Source of the DNA: Microvirga terrestris
GTDB taxonomy: Bacteria > Pseudomonadota > Alphaproteobacteria > Rhizobiales > Beijerinckiaceae
Assembly: GCF_015694425.1 (NCBI RefSeq)
Contig: NZ_JADQDN010000001.1
Location: 372,001-436,000, forward strand
DNA: 64,000 bases
Direction of reading: 5' to 3'
The notes beneath the pieces are model-generated. The model was not told the origin of the DNA and searched no databases. It saw only the letters and a program-made list of their open reading frames with translations. Position 1 is the stretch's first letter; every line of letters begins with the position of its first letter. Below, piece by piece: positions 43,101-51,367 of the stretch. The position numbers were made by a program, and so were the translations under genes.

Positions 43101-44933
43101 GCTGACGCGCAGGCTGGCGGTCTCAAGCCGGCTGGCGAGATCCTCGACACGGGTGCCGATGGACTCGTCGGCGAGGCGCACGGCGCTCTCCAGGTGCTCG
43201 CGCACCTCGCTGCCGCGCTGGCTGATCTCGCGGGTGACGTCGCCGGCCGTGGTCGCCAGGCTCTCGCGGAATTCGTTGCCGCGCAGCACGATCTCGTCGA
43301 CAACGCCGGTGCCGGTGCTGGCGAGCTGCTCGCGCAGGGAGCTGCCACGGGTGGCAAGCTCTTCGATGAGCGAGGAGGCCGTAAGGGAGAACTCCTCGCG
43401 CACGGTGCCGCTGCTGGTGGTGAGGGCCTGAACCAGGGTGGCGCCGGTCTCGGAGAGCTGCTCGCGCACCTGGGTGCCGCGGGTCACGATCTCTTCGCTC
43501 ACGGAGGTGCCGGCCGCCGCGATCTGGTCGCGCATCTCGGCCGTGCGGGCGGAGATGTCGTCCGCGATCACACCGCCGGTGGCGGCAAGCTTCTCGGTGA
43601 TTTCGGATCCGCGCTGGGCGAAGCTGTCTTCCAGGGTACGGGCGGTCTGCTCGAAGGCTTCGCGCACGTCGTTGCCCTGCTGGGCGAGGGCGTCGATCAC
43701 GCCGCGGCCGGTCTCGGCCAGCGTGCGGGTGACCTGGCTCGCACCTTCCTGCAGATGGCGGGTCAGGAGATCGCCGGTGCGCTCGAAGGCGCCGGTGATG
43801 TCCTGGGCTTTGCTCTCGAGAGCTGTCGTGATGGTGACGCCCACCTCTGCGATACCGTTCTTGATCTCGTCGCTGGAGCCTGCGAGGCGGTCGACCAGCT
43901 CGACGCCGCGGCTCGCCATCTCCTCGACGACACGCTCGCCGGCGCGGCCGAGAGCCTGGGTAATGTGATCGCCCTGCTTCTCGAGCGAGGCGGTGACCTT
44001 ATCGCCCGCGCCGCTGACGGCGGACACGACGCGCTCGCTGGCGCCGTCGAGATCCTGGATCAGGTTCTGGTGCACGCCGTTGATCGAGCCGCGCACGCGC
44101 TCCGCGTTCGACACGATGGCCTCACGCTGTGCCACAAGCTCGTCGATGAGCGAGCGAATGCGGATCTCGTTGTCCGAATAAGCGCGCTCCAGAGTGGAGA
44201 TTTCGCTGCGCACCAGGGTCTCGAGTTCGCCGGCGCGGGCCAGGGCCCGCTCGACGCCATCGCCCACGGCCGCCACTTCACGGCGCACAGCCTGCGAGAC
44301 GGAGAGGACCGCATCGGTAGAGAAGCTCTCGGGCTGGGCAAGGCGCGTGGCCACTTCGCCGATTGCGCGGGCCACCATCTTCATCTCCTGCGACCGGACG
44401 GTGAGCATGGCGGCGATGAAAAACAGGAAGATCGGCCCGACGAGCCCAACGGCGCCGAGCGCCAGCTGGGACATGGAGAACGTAGCCAGCAATTGCTCGG
44501 GCGTGGTGACGCCTCGGGTGTAGACGAGGGCACCGATGCCACCGAGCCAGAGCAGGGAGAGAAGCGTGGCCATCCAGTAGGCCCGACGGGAGGGGCGTAC
44601 CTGCAGGGCCTGCAGCATCACGCCGACATTCTGGCGGTCGTCATTGGCAACGGCATTCCGGTCAGGGGCGACGAAACCGGAACGGGCCCTATCGTCGAGC
44701 CGCGGATCGTGGTCGTCGGCGTGAGCGGAGAGGGAGTCGGAGCCAAGCCCGAAGGGGCCTCTGGTGAAGTCGTGATCGTCGATGTCGGGCAGCTTGGGCT
44801 CGTCGCCGAAGGGCTTGTCACCCGGCCGAGACGGGGTGTGGATCACGAAAGTCTCGTCAAGGTTGAGTGCCTGCTCCACAGCCGTGAGGGCTGCTTCAGC
44901 CGGGTCCTTCATCTTCTTGTTCTCGGTCGCCAT
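40152..44933 (-). CDS. Giant membrane-anchored coiled-coil protein with apolipoprotein-like hendecad repeats (GPR/RgsE-like)
   Basis: The 1,593-residue protein has an acidic N-terminus (~1-110) and two membrane helices (~117-137 and ~156-177). About 1,200 residues of helical repeats follow. Between ~441 and ~583 an 11-residue period is clear (units such as RGSEITEKLAA, RGTQVREQLSE, RGSSLREQLAS alternating with TG-type units), and again at ~888-932 (GTRADEISETL, GSRAEEIAATL). A Pro/Ala linker (~1391-1445) precedes a globular C-terminal domain (~1460-1593; AVELWDRYRRGESNVFTRR). Large apolipoprotein-repeat membrane proteins of this layout, GPR of Agrobacterium and RgsE of Sinorhizobium, organise the growth pole of Rhizobiales. 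The homology call is by architecture, not by alignment. Confidence 0.85.
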   Translation of the reverse strand: MATENKKMKDPAEAALTAVEQALNLDETFVIHTPSRPGDKPFGDEPKLPDIDDHDFTRGPFGLGSDSLSAHADDHDPRLDDRARSGFVAPDRNAVANDDRQNVGVMLQALQVRPSRRAYWMATLLSLLWLGGIGALVYTRGVTTPEQLLATFSMSQLALGAVGLVGPIFLFFIAAMLTVRSQEMKMVARAIGEVATRLAQPESFSTDAVLSVSQAVRREVAAVGDGVERALARAGELETLVRSEISTLERAYSDNEIRIRSLIDELVAQREAIVSNAERVRGSINGVHQNLIQDLDGASERVVSAVSGAGDKVTASLEKQGDHITQALGRAGERVVEEMASRGVELVDRLAGSSDEIKNGIAEVGVTITTALESKAQDITGAFERTGDLLTRHLQEGASQVTRTLAETGRGVIDALAQQGNDVREAFEQTARTLEDSFAQRGSEITEKLAATGGVIADDISARTAEMRDQIAAAGTSVSEEIVTRGTQVREQLSETGATLVQALTTSSGTVREEFSLTASSLIEELATRGSSLREQLASTGTGVVDEIVLRGNEFRESLATTAGDVTREISQRGSEVREHLESAVRLADESIGTRVEDLASRLETASLRVSESVTVQGQALETSLTQAGERLSTLMGTQVVEFRSAFENRGQEFSETLSLHTEDAQTRLANTAKDIVLAIASQGSRVNEALNRTAETLSTTVDTRTREMEETLVARLTALEDVTTRGSEVAERISRDVGSMTETITGRLEEMDRLITVQGRTVAESFTERAREATTAIETQLSALEDHASRRTTEIAANFDTIVERVDSVLGARSTALNEALVVRTGEMARVMAEGGRDVATALQARVDEISQAITAKTNAIADTLSSKAEQIGQSLDGRITAINEVLGTRADEISETLGARAFEINQTLGSRAEEIAATLGSRTEELAAALNQSVTMLEDSVVNRLTGAAETIDERGQAVLGSLTGRIGEIRSIFDTQGAALVESLGSRGDVIGREVAAISDATLRSLEERSTTLLSSLQERTMELTASYLQSTEAVRASINEGTEQTVEALTGANERLRGELTDVLGRLTDANRMLQQVAASASSNLGAVEDGLAGRVQHIETLLSEIATQTGRASDQVAEQVDELRNVSSSAIQQALELARSLEERGQALTSTTGEQMRTLTEAATALERVEARMNEALSSRQQALDELLTRIGERSQDLESVTRSFTTLLEGSLQNAEAKARQIGSVLSSAADTTTAAIGEQFERIRATTGAESERTAEALRASYEQATAEMAEALGNATAKFRDAMGELRGMTGHIQRELEATRAELRRGVVELPQETQETTANMRRVVADQIKALNELSALVSRSNRLVDAAPAAQPRKAAVNETPVAATMAAVAAAVEQRIAQTPAPAPAPTPAPAPAPLARQAEPKPAPAPAPVRQAPPAAERPAPRRQEAPAPEAGARGGWLSDLLNRASREDAVEPARSTAGRPDRARTNSLESLDSISVDIARMIDHDAAVELWDRYRRGESNVFTRRLYTLQGQQTFDEIRRKYGRDDEFRQTVDRYVEEFERLLAEVSRDDRDSMLTKTYLTSETGKVYTMLAHASGRFD

Positions 44934-45249
44934 GATCCGCCCTCGTGACGCAACTGATGATTCTGAAGCCGCACTCTCTTCACGAAAAGCAAGGTGAATG
45001 CATGGCCACAGCCGCTACGGCCGACCCTAAGAGGGACTTCCGCACGGTAATCTGTCATTTACCAAGCAAGTCTAGCGGCCGATCTGAAACAAGGAAACCA
45101 ATTGTCCCCTGTCACTTGCGAACGTCGTTAACGGCTTAGTAACCTGCACTACGGGGCACAATGCGGCAAAAAGACGGCATATGCCGCGCCCGTCTCTCGT
45201 CTTCCGGCGCAGTCTGGCATAAATATGCGCCAGCAAGCAGAGGCCCGCA
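44934..45249. promoter_or_regulatory. Intergenic region between divergent GPR-like and ferredoxin genes
   Basis: These 316 bases should carry promoters for both genes. The one feature I can name is TTAACGGCTTAGTAAC at 45128-45143, which is TTAA-N7-GTAAC, one mismatch from the CtrA consensus. A 45-codon ATG frame from 45002 has no ribosome site and is not supported as a gene. Confidence 0.45.
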
Positions 45250-45570
45250 ATGATCCAGATTACGTTCATCGATAACGAGGGAACCTCCCGCACCGTCGAG
45301 GCGGAGGAAGGCGCAACCGTTATGGAAACCGCCATCCGCAATGGCGTTCCCGGCATCGAGGCCGAATGCGGCGGTGCCTGCTCCTGCGCGACCTGCCATG
45401 TCTATGTCGCCGAGGAGTGGGAAGCCGCCACCGGCCAGCCTCAGCCCATGGAGGAGGACATGCTCGACTTCGCCTATGATGTGCGCCCCAATTCGCGGCT
45501 CTCGTGCCAGATCAGGGTGCGGCCGGAGCTCGACGGTCTCGTCGTTCACACTCCCACCCGGCAGGGCTGA
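45250..45570 (+). CDS. 2Fe-2S ferredoxin, adrenodoxin type
   Basis: The 106-residue ferredoxin has the cluster ligands Cys40, Cys46, Cys49 and Cys86 in the C-x5-C-x2-C ... C spacing of the Isc/adrenodoxin class, plus the acidic segment EEDMLDFAYDV used for partner docking. It transfers single electrons in the cytoplasm, for example to P450s or Fe-S assembly. No isc or P450 genes are near. It is 15 bases upstream of a universal stress protein gene. Confidence 0.93.
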   Translation: MIQITFIDNEGTSRTVEAEEGATVMETAIRNGVPGIEAECGGACSCATCHVYVAEEWEAATGQPQPMEEDMLDFAYDVRPNSRLSCQIRVRPELDGLVVHTPTRQG

Positions 45571-45585
45571 ACCTGGAGGCAGATC

Positions 45586-46011
45586 ATGTTCAAGACCATT
45601 CTCGTTCCCGTCGATCTCGGCGAAGTCGAAGCAGCCAAGCCTGCGATCGATAAGGCGGTCGAACTCGCCAGGAGTTCAGGCGGCTCCCTGCGGCTGATTT
45701 ATGTGCGGGCCATTGTGCCGGTCACATACATGGAGTTCATGCCCCCGGCCTTCGACGAGGAGCAGCAGGGCGAGGCGGAGGTCAAGCTTGCTGACATGGC
45801 GGCCGGCGTCGCGCTGCCGGCCGAGCGCGTCTCGGCGGTGGTCCGTCTCGGCTCCGTCTACGCCGAAGTCCTGGACGAGGCCGAGCAGACCGGCGCCGAC
45901 CTTGTCGTGGTCGGCTCGCATCGGCCCACTATGGCAACCTATCTCATCGGCTCCAACGCCTCCACCATCGTGCGGCACGCCCGATGCTCGGTGCTGGTGG
46001 TGCGGGCTTAG
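45586..46011 (+). CDS. Universal stress protein, single domain
   Basis: The 141-residue protein has the standard USP fold, starting FKTILVPVDLGEVEAAKPAI. The nucleotide loop is GSHRPTMATYLIGSNAST, close to the G-x2-G-x9-G-S/T motif but with the second Gly replaced. It ends CSVLVVRA. It probably shares a transcript with the ferredoxin gene. Confidence 0.9.
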   Translation: MFKTILVPVDLGEVEAAKPAIDKAVELARSSGGSLRLIYVRAIVPVTYMEFMPPAFDEEQQGEAEVKLADMAAGVALPAERVSAVVRLGSVYAEVLDEAEQTGADLVVVGSHRPTMATYLIGSNASTIVRHARCSVLVVRA

Positions 46012-46023
46012 GGTTAAGCTCCG

Positions 46024-46065
46024 CTGTCATTCCGAGGCGACCATAGGTCGAGCCCGGAATGACAG
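46024..46065. repeat. Palindromic hairpin CTGTCATTCCG ... CGGAATGACAG
   Basis: CTGTCATTCCG (46024-46034) is inverted as CGGAATGACAG at 46055-46065. It is a REP-like hairpin between two convergent genes (USP and the membrane protein), and its GTCAT/ATGAC ends match the other repeats in the window. It may act as a terminator, though it has no U-tract. Confidence 0.7.
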
Positions 46066-46074
46066 GTGCAGAGA

Positions 46075-46644
46075 TTAAGATGCCTTCGGCAGCAGCTCTT
46101 CCGGCAGCGCTTCCGAGCGGAAGGGGCGGGGCTTGTTGAGGCGGATCATCGGCTCGATCTGCCAATAGCCCACGATGGCAAGAAGAATTCCCAGCAGCGC
46201 CACGGAGGTCGCCCCCATCTGGAACGCCTGCCAGATCAGGTAGGCCATGGCCAGGAGGGATGCGATGGCGAGGCCTGATGTCGGCAGCCACAGGCCCATC
46301 GGCTTGCCGGCCACGAACTGGACCTCGGGATTCGCCCGGATGATGGCCTCGCACAGGGTCTTCACGAAGGCGCGGTATTCCTTTGTCATCTCCTGGGCCT
46401 CCACGAGGCTCTTCCAGTCGAGGGAGTTGAAGGTGAAGGACTTGCCGTCCTTCATGACCACCTTCGTGCGGTAAGACTTATTGGCCAGCCGTCCGGGCTC
46501 GAAGGTCATGCGCACGGTGTCCACCGCGCCGAGCTGGACCTCATGCACCTTGCGGCCGGAATCAACCGTAAGCGTGCTACCCTCCAGGGTGAATGAGATC
46601 GGCCCGCCGAAGGGCTTGGGGCTGTGGGTGTAGGTCTGGGTCAT
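46075..46644 (-). CDS. Hypothetical membrane protein
   Basis: The 189-residue protein has a beta-rich cytoplasmic N-terminal half that reads like a PH/GRAM-type domain (SFTLEGSTLTVDSGRKVHEV, TKVVMKDGKSFTFNSLDW). Two membrane helices follow near residues 125-165 (LPTSGLAIASLLAMAYLIWQA; VALLGILLAIVGYW) and a short charged tail. I do not recognise a named family. ATG 46644 is used; the open frame runs further upstream. It lies 61 bases from the end of the VWA gene, on the same strand. Confidence 0.7.
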   Translation of the reverse strand: MTQTYTHSPKPFGGPISFTLEGSTLTVDSGRKVHEVQLGAVDTVRMTFEPGRLANKSYRTKVVMKDGKSFTFNSLDWKSLVEAQEMTKEYRAFVKTLCEAIIRANPEVQFVAGKPMGLWLPTSGLAIASLLAMAYLIWQAFQMGATSVALLGILLAIVGYWQIEPMIRLNKPRPFRSEALPEELLPKAS

Positions 46645-46705
46645 GAGGCTTCTTAAACGGGTGCTGTCGTTCCGGCAAACAGGTCCCCGGAATGCGGGCT
46701 GATCC

Positions 46706-47881
46706 CTATCGTACCAGTTCGCGCACGGCGTGGTCGATGCCTTCGAGATTGAGCGGATACATGCGCTCACCGAAGGTCTGCTGGATCAGATTGATTGATT
46801 GCGTGTAGCCCCAATGCGGCTGTGGCACCGGGTTCAGCCACACGGCCTTGTGGAAATGGTCGAGGATGCGCCGCAGCCAGACTTGGCCGGATTCCTCGTT
46901 CCAATGCTCCACGGATCCGCCGGGATGGTTGACCTCATACGGGCTCATGGAGGCATCACCGACGAAGACCACGCGGTAGTCGGACGGATAGGTGCGGATC
47001 ACGTCGAGCGTAGAGATCTTCTCGTCGAAGCGCCGGCGGTTCTCCTTCCACACGTTTTCATAGACGCAGTTGTGGAAGTAGAAGTGCTCGAAATGCTTGA
47101 ACTCGAGTCTAGCTGCCGAAAATAGCTCCTCGGCAATCTCGATGTGCCAGTCCATGGAGCCGCCGACATCGAGGAAGAGCAGCACTTTCACGGCGTTGCG
47201 CCGCTCGGGCCGCAGGCGCACATCGAGATAGCCTTTGTGGGCGGTCTCGTGGATCGTCTCGTCGAGGTCGAGTTCCTCAGCCGAGCCGGTGCGGGCGAAG
47301 CGGCGCAGGCGGCGTAGCGCGATGCGCATGTTGCGCACGCCGAGTTCGACGCTGTCGTCGAAATCCTTGAACTCGCGCTTGTCCCACACCTTCACGGCGC
47401 GGAAGTTGCGGTTCTTGTCCTGGCCGATGCGGATGCCTTCCGGGTTGTAGCCATAGGCGCCGTAAGGCGAGGTGCCGGCGGTGCCGATCCACTTGTTGCC
47501 GCCTTGGTGGCGGCCTTTCTGCTCCTCGAGGCGCTTTTTCAGGTTCTCCCAGAGCTTGTCCCAGCCCATCGCCTCGATCTGGCGCTTCTCCTCGTCGGTG
47601 AGGTAGCGCTCCGCAAGCTTGCGCAGCCATTCCTCCGGGATCCCGGTCTCCTCGACGGCGCGGCCCATGCTCTCGAGGCCCTTGAACACATGGGCGAAGA
47701 CCTGATCGAACTTGTCGAAATGCCGCTCATCCTTCACCAGGCAGACGCGGGACAGATAGTAGAACTCCTCCACGCTCTTGTCGGCGAGGTCCAGGTCGAG
47801 CGCCTCCAGAAGGGCGAGATACTCCCGGAAGGAGACCGGTACCTTGGCTGCGCGCAGCTCTGTGAAAAACGTCAGGAACAT
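46706..47881 (-). CDS. VWA domain-containing protein, CoxE-like
   Basis: The 391-residue protein has an N-terminal helical region (FLTFFTELRAAKVPVSFREY, WDKLWENLKKRLEEQ) and a C-terminal von Willebrand A domain with the MIDAS start in a modified form, LLFLDVGGSMD (D-x-G-G-S where D-x-S-x-S is usual), then the later VFVGDASMSPYE. CoxE-like proteins act with MoxR-type AAA ATPases to insert metals or remodel enzymes. The matching MoxR gene is at 51368-52216, 3.5 kb away. ATG 47881 is preferred over GTG 47899. Confidence 0.87.
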   Translation of the reverse strand: MFLTFFTELRAAKVPVSFREYLALLEALDLDLADKSVEEFYYLSRVCLVKDERHFDKFDQVFAHVFKGLESMGRAVEETGIPEEWLRKLAERYLTDEEKRQIEAMGWDKLWENLKKRLEEQKGRHQGGNKWIGTAGTSPYGAYGYNPEGIRIGQDKNRNFRAVKVWDKREFKDFDDSVELGVRNMRIALRRLRRFARTGSAEELDLDETIHETAHKGYLDVRLRPERRNAVKVLLFLDVGGSMDWHIEIAEELFSAARLEFKHFEHFYFHNCVYENVWKENRRRFDEKISTLDVIRTYPSDYRVVFVGDASMSPYEVNHPGGSVEHWNEESGQVWLRRILDHFHKAVWLNPVPQPHWGYTQSINLIQQTFGERMYPLNLEGIDHAVRELVR

Positions 47882-47942
47882 CCGGCCAATGTCGGGCACT
47901 GGCTGGCGAGGTCAAGCGCCAATCGCGCTCCCGCCGCAGCGT

Positions 47943-49736
47943 TCATTTCCCAACGGTCCGGCGCGCCCGGAACTCAGAGCGGTCCGGTTTGCGGGCATTC
48001 CTCCTCTTGAGAACCTCCCGGAACTCGTCGCGCCGTTCGTGGATCGAGGCGATCACGAGTCCCATAGGAACGCCGATATCCGCCAGCACCGCTTCGCTCA
48101 ACTGCAGGGAGGCTTCGATGGTTTCAGGCACCGCATCGTCCACGCCCATGTCGTAGAGCTGGGCCGCATGCTTGTCGTCGCGGGCGCGGGACACGATGGT
48201 GATGTCGGCCCGCTCTTGCCGGGCCGCCGTCACGACGGCCCCGATGGAGCTCGGCGTGTCCAGGGTGATGACGAGAGCCCTGGCCTGCTCAATCCCGCAG
48301 GCGCGCAGGAATTCGGGATGGGAGCCGTCGCCGAAATAGACCGGCTTTCCGGCTCTGCGCTGCTCGGCCACGCGGGCGGGATCCATGTCGATGGCGAGAT
48401 AGGGCACCTTGTGGCGTTGGAGCATGTCGCCCACGAGTTGGCCGACGCGGCCATAGCCGGCGACGATGACCCGTCCGCGCTCCTCCGGCGGGGGGAGGAC
48501 AGCGATGGCAGGATCGACGGGGCGCTTCTTCTCGAGTCGGCGGCTCAGGCGGCGCCCGAGGCGTGCGAAGAACGGGATCGCCACCATGGTGAGCGTGGTG
48601 ACCAGCAGGAGGTTCTGCCCGACATTGCTAGGGACTAGCCCGGCCACCATGGCGCTGCCGAGAATGACGAGGGCGAATTCGCCTCCGGGGCCGAGGAGCA
48701 GCCCCGTCTCGGCGGCTTCGGCCGCATTCAGGCCGAACGGGCGGCTTAGCCAGAAGATAATCGCGCTTTTGACCGCGATCACGAAGGTGGCCACCGCCAG
48801 GATCGTCAGAGGAGCTTCCAGCAGGTGGAAGACGTCGAGGCTCATGCCCACCGAGACGAAGAAGACGCCGAGCAGCAGGCCTTTGAAGGGCTGGATCGTC
48901 GTGTCGACGGCGCGCCGGTATTCGGTTTCCGAGAGGAGGATGCCGGCGATGAAGGCCCCTAGCGCCATGGAGAGCCCGCTCACGGCCGCGATCAGGCTCG
49001 TGACCATCACCACGAGCAGGCACGCTGCCATGAAAAGCTCCGGGCTCCGCGTGGCAGAGACGAGCTGAAAGAAGGGGCGGAGGATGACGCGGCCGAGGCC
49101 AATGATCACGACAAGCGCAAGGACGGCCTGAAGCAGCAGCAGGACGAAGGAGGACAGCGTGACATCGGGTTTGCTGGTGTCGAGCACCGCGATGGTGAAC
49201 AGGATCGGCGCGACTGCGAGGTCCTGGAAGAGCAGCGCGGAGAAGCTGGCGCGTCCGGCGGAGGTATTCAGGCGTTTCTGCTCCGCTAGTACGGGCAGAA
49301 CGATTGCGGTCGAAGACAGGGCCAGCGCAATGCCGATGAGCACGGCTGCCGTGATGGTATTGACGATCTTCAAGGCAAAAAGGCTCAGGGCCAGGGTGCA
49401 GAGCACCACCTGGAGGGTGCCGAAGCCGAAGACCAGCCGGCGCAGGATGCGCAGGCGCTGCCAGGACAGCTCGATGCCGATGGTGAAGAGCAGGAAAACG
49501 ACGCCGAATTCGGCGAGCCGCGATGTGCCTTCCGGATTGGTGAAGGTGAGCCAGTCCACCCAAGCGTATTCGGGAATGAGGCGTCCAAGGCCGAAGGGCC
49601 CCAGCAATGCGCCGGCAGCCAAGAACCCCAGCACCGGGCTGATCCGCAGCCTGTGGAACAGGGGGACGACGATAGCGGCCGTTGCCAGGAAGAGGATCGG
49701 TTCCTGATAGGCGTAGAGGTCTATCGCAGCGGCCAT
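47943..49736 (-). CDS. CPA2-family cation:proton antiporter with RCK domain (Kef-type)
   Basis: The 597-residue protein has a 12-13 helix Na+/H+-exchanger domain (residues ~1-390; GIELSWQRL, FSALLFQDLAVAPILF with the conserved Asp, GPGGEFALVILGSA) and a cytosolic TrkA-N/RCK domain (~410-540; VIVAGYGRVGQLVGDML, with the Rossmann glycine motif). Kef-type systems exchange K+ for H+ under NAD(H) or glutathione control. A GGAAGGAA ribosome site supports ATG 49736. No KefF/KefG-like ancillary gene is next to it. Confidence 0.92.
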   Translation of the reverse strand: MAAAIDLYAYQEPILFLATAAIVVPLFHRLRISPVLGFLAAGALLGPFGLGRLIPEYAWVDWLTFTNPEGTSRLAEFGVVFLLFTIGIELSWQRLRILRRLVFGFGTLQVVLCTLALSLFALKIVNTITAAVLIGIALALSSTAIVLPVLAEQKRLNTSAGRASFSALLFQDLAVAPILFTIAVLDTSKPDVTLSSFVLLLLQAVLALVVIIGLGRVILRPFFQLVSATRSPELFMAACLLVVMVTSLIAAVSGLSMALGAFIAGILLSETEYRRAVDTTIQPFKGLLLGVFFVSVGMSLDVFHLLEAPLTILAVATFVIAVKSAIIFWLSRPFGLNAAEAAETGLLLGPGGEFALVILGSAMVAGLVPSNVGQNLLLVTTLTMVAIPFFARLGRRLSRRLEKKRPVDPAIAVLPPPEERGRVIVAGYGRVGQLVGDMLQRHKVPYLAIDMDPARVAEQRRAGKPVYFGDGSHPEFLRACGIEQARALVITLDTPSSIGAVVTAARQERADITIVSRARDDKHAAQLYDMGVDDAVPETIEASLQLSEAVLADIGVPMGLVIASIHERRDEFREVLKRRNARKPDRSEFRARRTVGK

Positions 49737-49858
49737 TGCTTCCTTCCGGTCGAGGATATTGTCGTTCTAGCCGCGAGGAATGCGCAAGAGGTTAATGCTG
49801 CTTGAGGTGGATGGCGGGCGCGACATGAACGCATGGAAGCGGCCATGATGCAGCGGGT

Positions 49859-49957
49859 GTCATACCCGGCGCGCCGAAGGCGAGGGAAGGGGATCCAAAG
49901 CGCCGAGCGCGCGAGTGGATTCCCTTCCCCTCCGCTGACGCTCCGGCCGGGAATGAC
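49859..49957. repeat. GTCAT-CCCGGC palindromic repeat, copy B
   Basis: It starts GTCATACCCGGC and ends CTCCGGCCGGGAATGAC, with the internal inverted pair AGGGAAGGGGATCC / GGATTCCCTTCCCC. It matches copy A at 39974-40069 in the same orientation and lies in the 240-base gap between the antiporter and the PLP enzyme. It is non-coding. Confidence 0.8.
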
Positions 49958-49976
49958 ACGGAGCGTCTAAACATGT

Positions 49977-51263
49977 CTAACCCAACGTCGACAGCGCCTG
50001 CGACAGATCGGCCACGAGATCGTCCGGGTGCTCGATACCAATCGAAACACGGATGGTGGCGTCCGAGACGCCGAGGCGGTCGCGGGTCGCCTTCGGCACG
50101 CCGGAATGGGTGGTGGAAGCAGGATGCGAGATTAGGGATTCGGTGCCGCCCAGGCTGACTGCCAGCTTGAACACCTGGAGCGCGTTGAGCACCCGGAAGG
50201 CTTCGGCCTCGCCGCCCTTTACGTCGAAGGAGAAAGTAGAGCCGGGGGCGTCGCACTGCTCCTCATAGACCTGACGGGCCCGGGAGCCCTCGGGCAGGTA
50301 GGCGAGGTGATGGACCTTCACGACGCTCGGGTGATCGTGCAGGAATTGGGCGACGATCTCCCCGTTGCGGTTCGCCGCGTTCATGCGCAGCGCCAGGGTC
50401 TCCAGCGAGCGGCCGAGCATCCAGCAGGAATGCGGATCGAGCTGGGTGCCGATAGAGGAGCGCAGGAGGCGTACGGTCTTCATCAATTCCTTGGAGCCGA
50501 GCGCTGCGCCGGCGATGAGATCCGAGTGGCCGCCTACATATTTCGTCAGCGAATAGACCGAGATGTCGGCGCCGTTCTTCAGGGGCTTCTGGAAGACCGG
50601 ACCCAGCAGGGTGTTGTCGCAGACGATCACCGGCCGGTGTCCCTGAGCCTCGCCGATCTCGTCCGCGACGGTGCGCATGAACGCGATATCTACGAGGGTG
50701 TTCATGGGGTTAGAAGGGGTCTCGATCTTGATCACCGAGACACGCCCCTTGGCCATCGCCTCCTTGGCGGCGACCCTGATGCCCGCCTCGTCGACGCCGT
50801 CGCCGAAGCCGACGGCTCCGATGCCCATGTTGGCGAGTGTCTTGGCGATCAGGGTCTCAGTGCCGCCATACAGCGGCTGCGAGTGCAGGATCACGTCGCC
50901 GGGGCGGGCGAAGGCCAGGATCGTGGTGGCGATGGCCGACATGCCGGACGAGAACAGGAGGCCTGCCTCTGCCTCCTCGTAGATCGCGAGCCTGTCCTCG
51001 ACGATCTCGGAATTCGGGTGGTTGAAGCGGGAATAGACGAGGCCGGCGGCTTCGCCCTGAGGCGGCTCACGCCTGCCTGCCACGTAGTCGAAGAATTCCT
51101 TGCCGTGCTCGGCGCTGTTGAACACGAAGGTGGAGGTCAGGAAGACCGGGGGCTTCACCGCGCCTTCCGACAGGGTCGGATCATAGCCGTAGCCCAGCAT
51201 TAGGGTCTCGGGCTTCAGCTTATGATTGCCGATGCGGTCCTTGTGATAGCGGTTATGAGCCAT
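49977..51263 (-). CDS. Cystathionine gamma-synthase family PLP enzyme
   Basis: The 428-residue enzyme belongs to the Cys/Met metabolism PLP family. It has [20 protein letters not shown] and [18 protein letters not shown] in the N-terminal half, the PLP-lysine motif [16 protein letters not shown], and the C-terminal [19 protein letters not shown]. Family members catalyse gamma-replacement or elimination on cystathionine, homocysteine, O-acyl-homoserine or methionine. The exact reaction is not readable; a methionine gamma-lyase-like role is possible. An AGGAGG ribosome site lies ten bases upstream of ATG 51263. Confidence 0.88.
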   Translation of the reverse strand: MAHNRYHKDRIGNHKLKPETLMLGYGYDPTLSEGAVKPPVFLTSTFVFNSAEHGKEFFDYVAGRREPPQGEAAGLVYSRFNHPNSEIVEDRLAIYEEAEAGLLFSSGMSAIATTILAFARPGDVILHSQPLYGGTETLIAKTLANMGIGAVGFGDGVDEAGIRVAAKEAMAKGRVSVIKIETPSNPMNTLVDIAFMRTVADEIGEAQGHRPVIVCDNTLLGPVFQKPLKNGADISVYSLTKYVGGHSDLIAGAALGSKELMKTVRLLRSSIGTQLDPHSCWMLGRSLETLALRMNAANRNGEIVAQFLHDHPSVVKVHHLAYLPEGSRARQVYEEQCDAPGSTFSFDVKGGEAEAFRVLNALQVFKLAVSLGGTESLISHPASTTHSGVPKATRDRLGVSDATIRVSIGIEHPDDLVADLSQALSTLG

Positions 51264-51367
51264 AGGTCATTGTCCTCCTGATTTGTTTGTCATGGGCTTA
51301 GCCTATGAGGACGATTGCCGAAAGGCCGGGGCAGGACTTAGGGTCTGATAAAGCGAGGAAGAGTGGA

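Noticed and set aside
42570-44948. A 792-codon open frame on the plus strand opposite the giant coiled-coil gene
   Set aside because: It is a shadow of the high-GC repeat coding on the minus strand. The minus-strand frame has membrane helices, a repeat period and a globular end; the plus-strand translation is low-complexity without any recognisable domain.
45002-45139. A short ATG frame in the gap between the giant gene and the ferredoxin gene
   Set aside because: It has no ribosome binding site, no recognisable features, and lies where promoters are expected.
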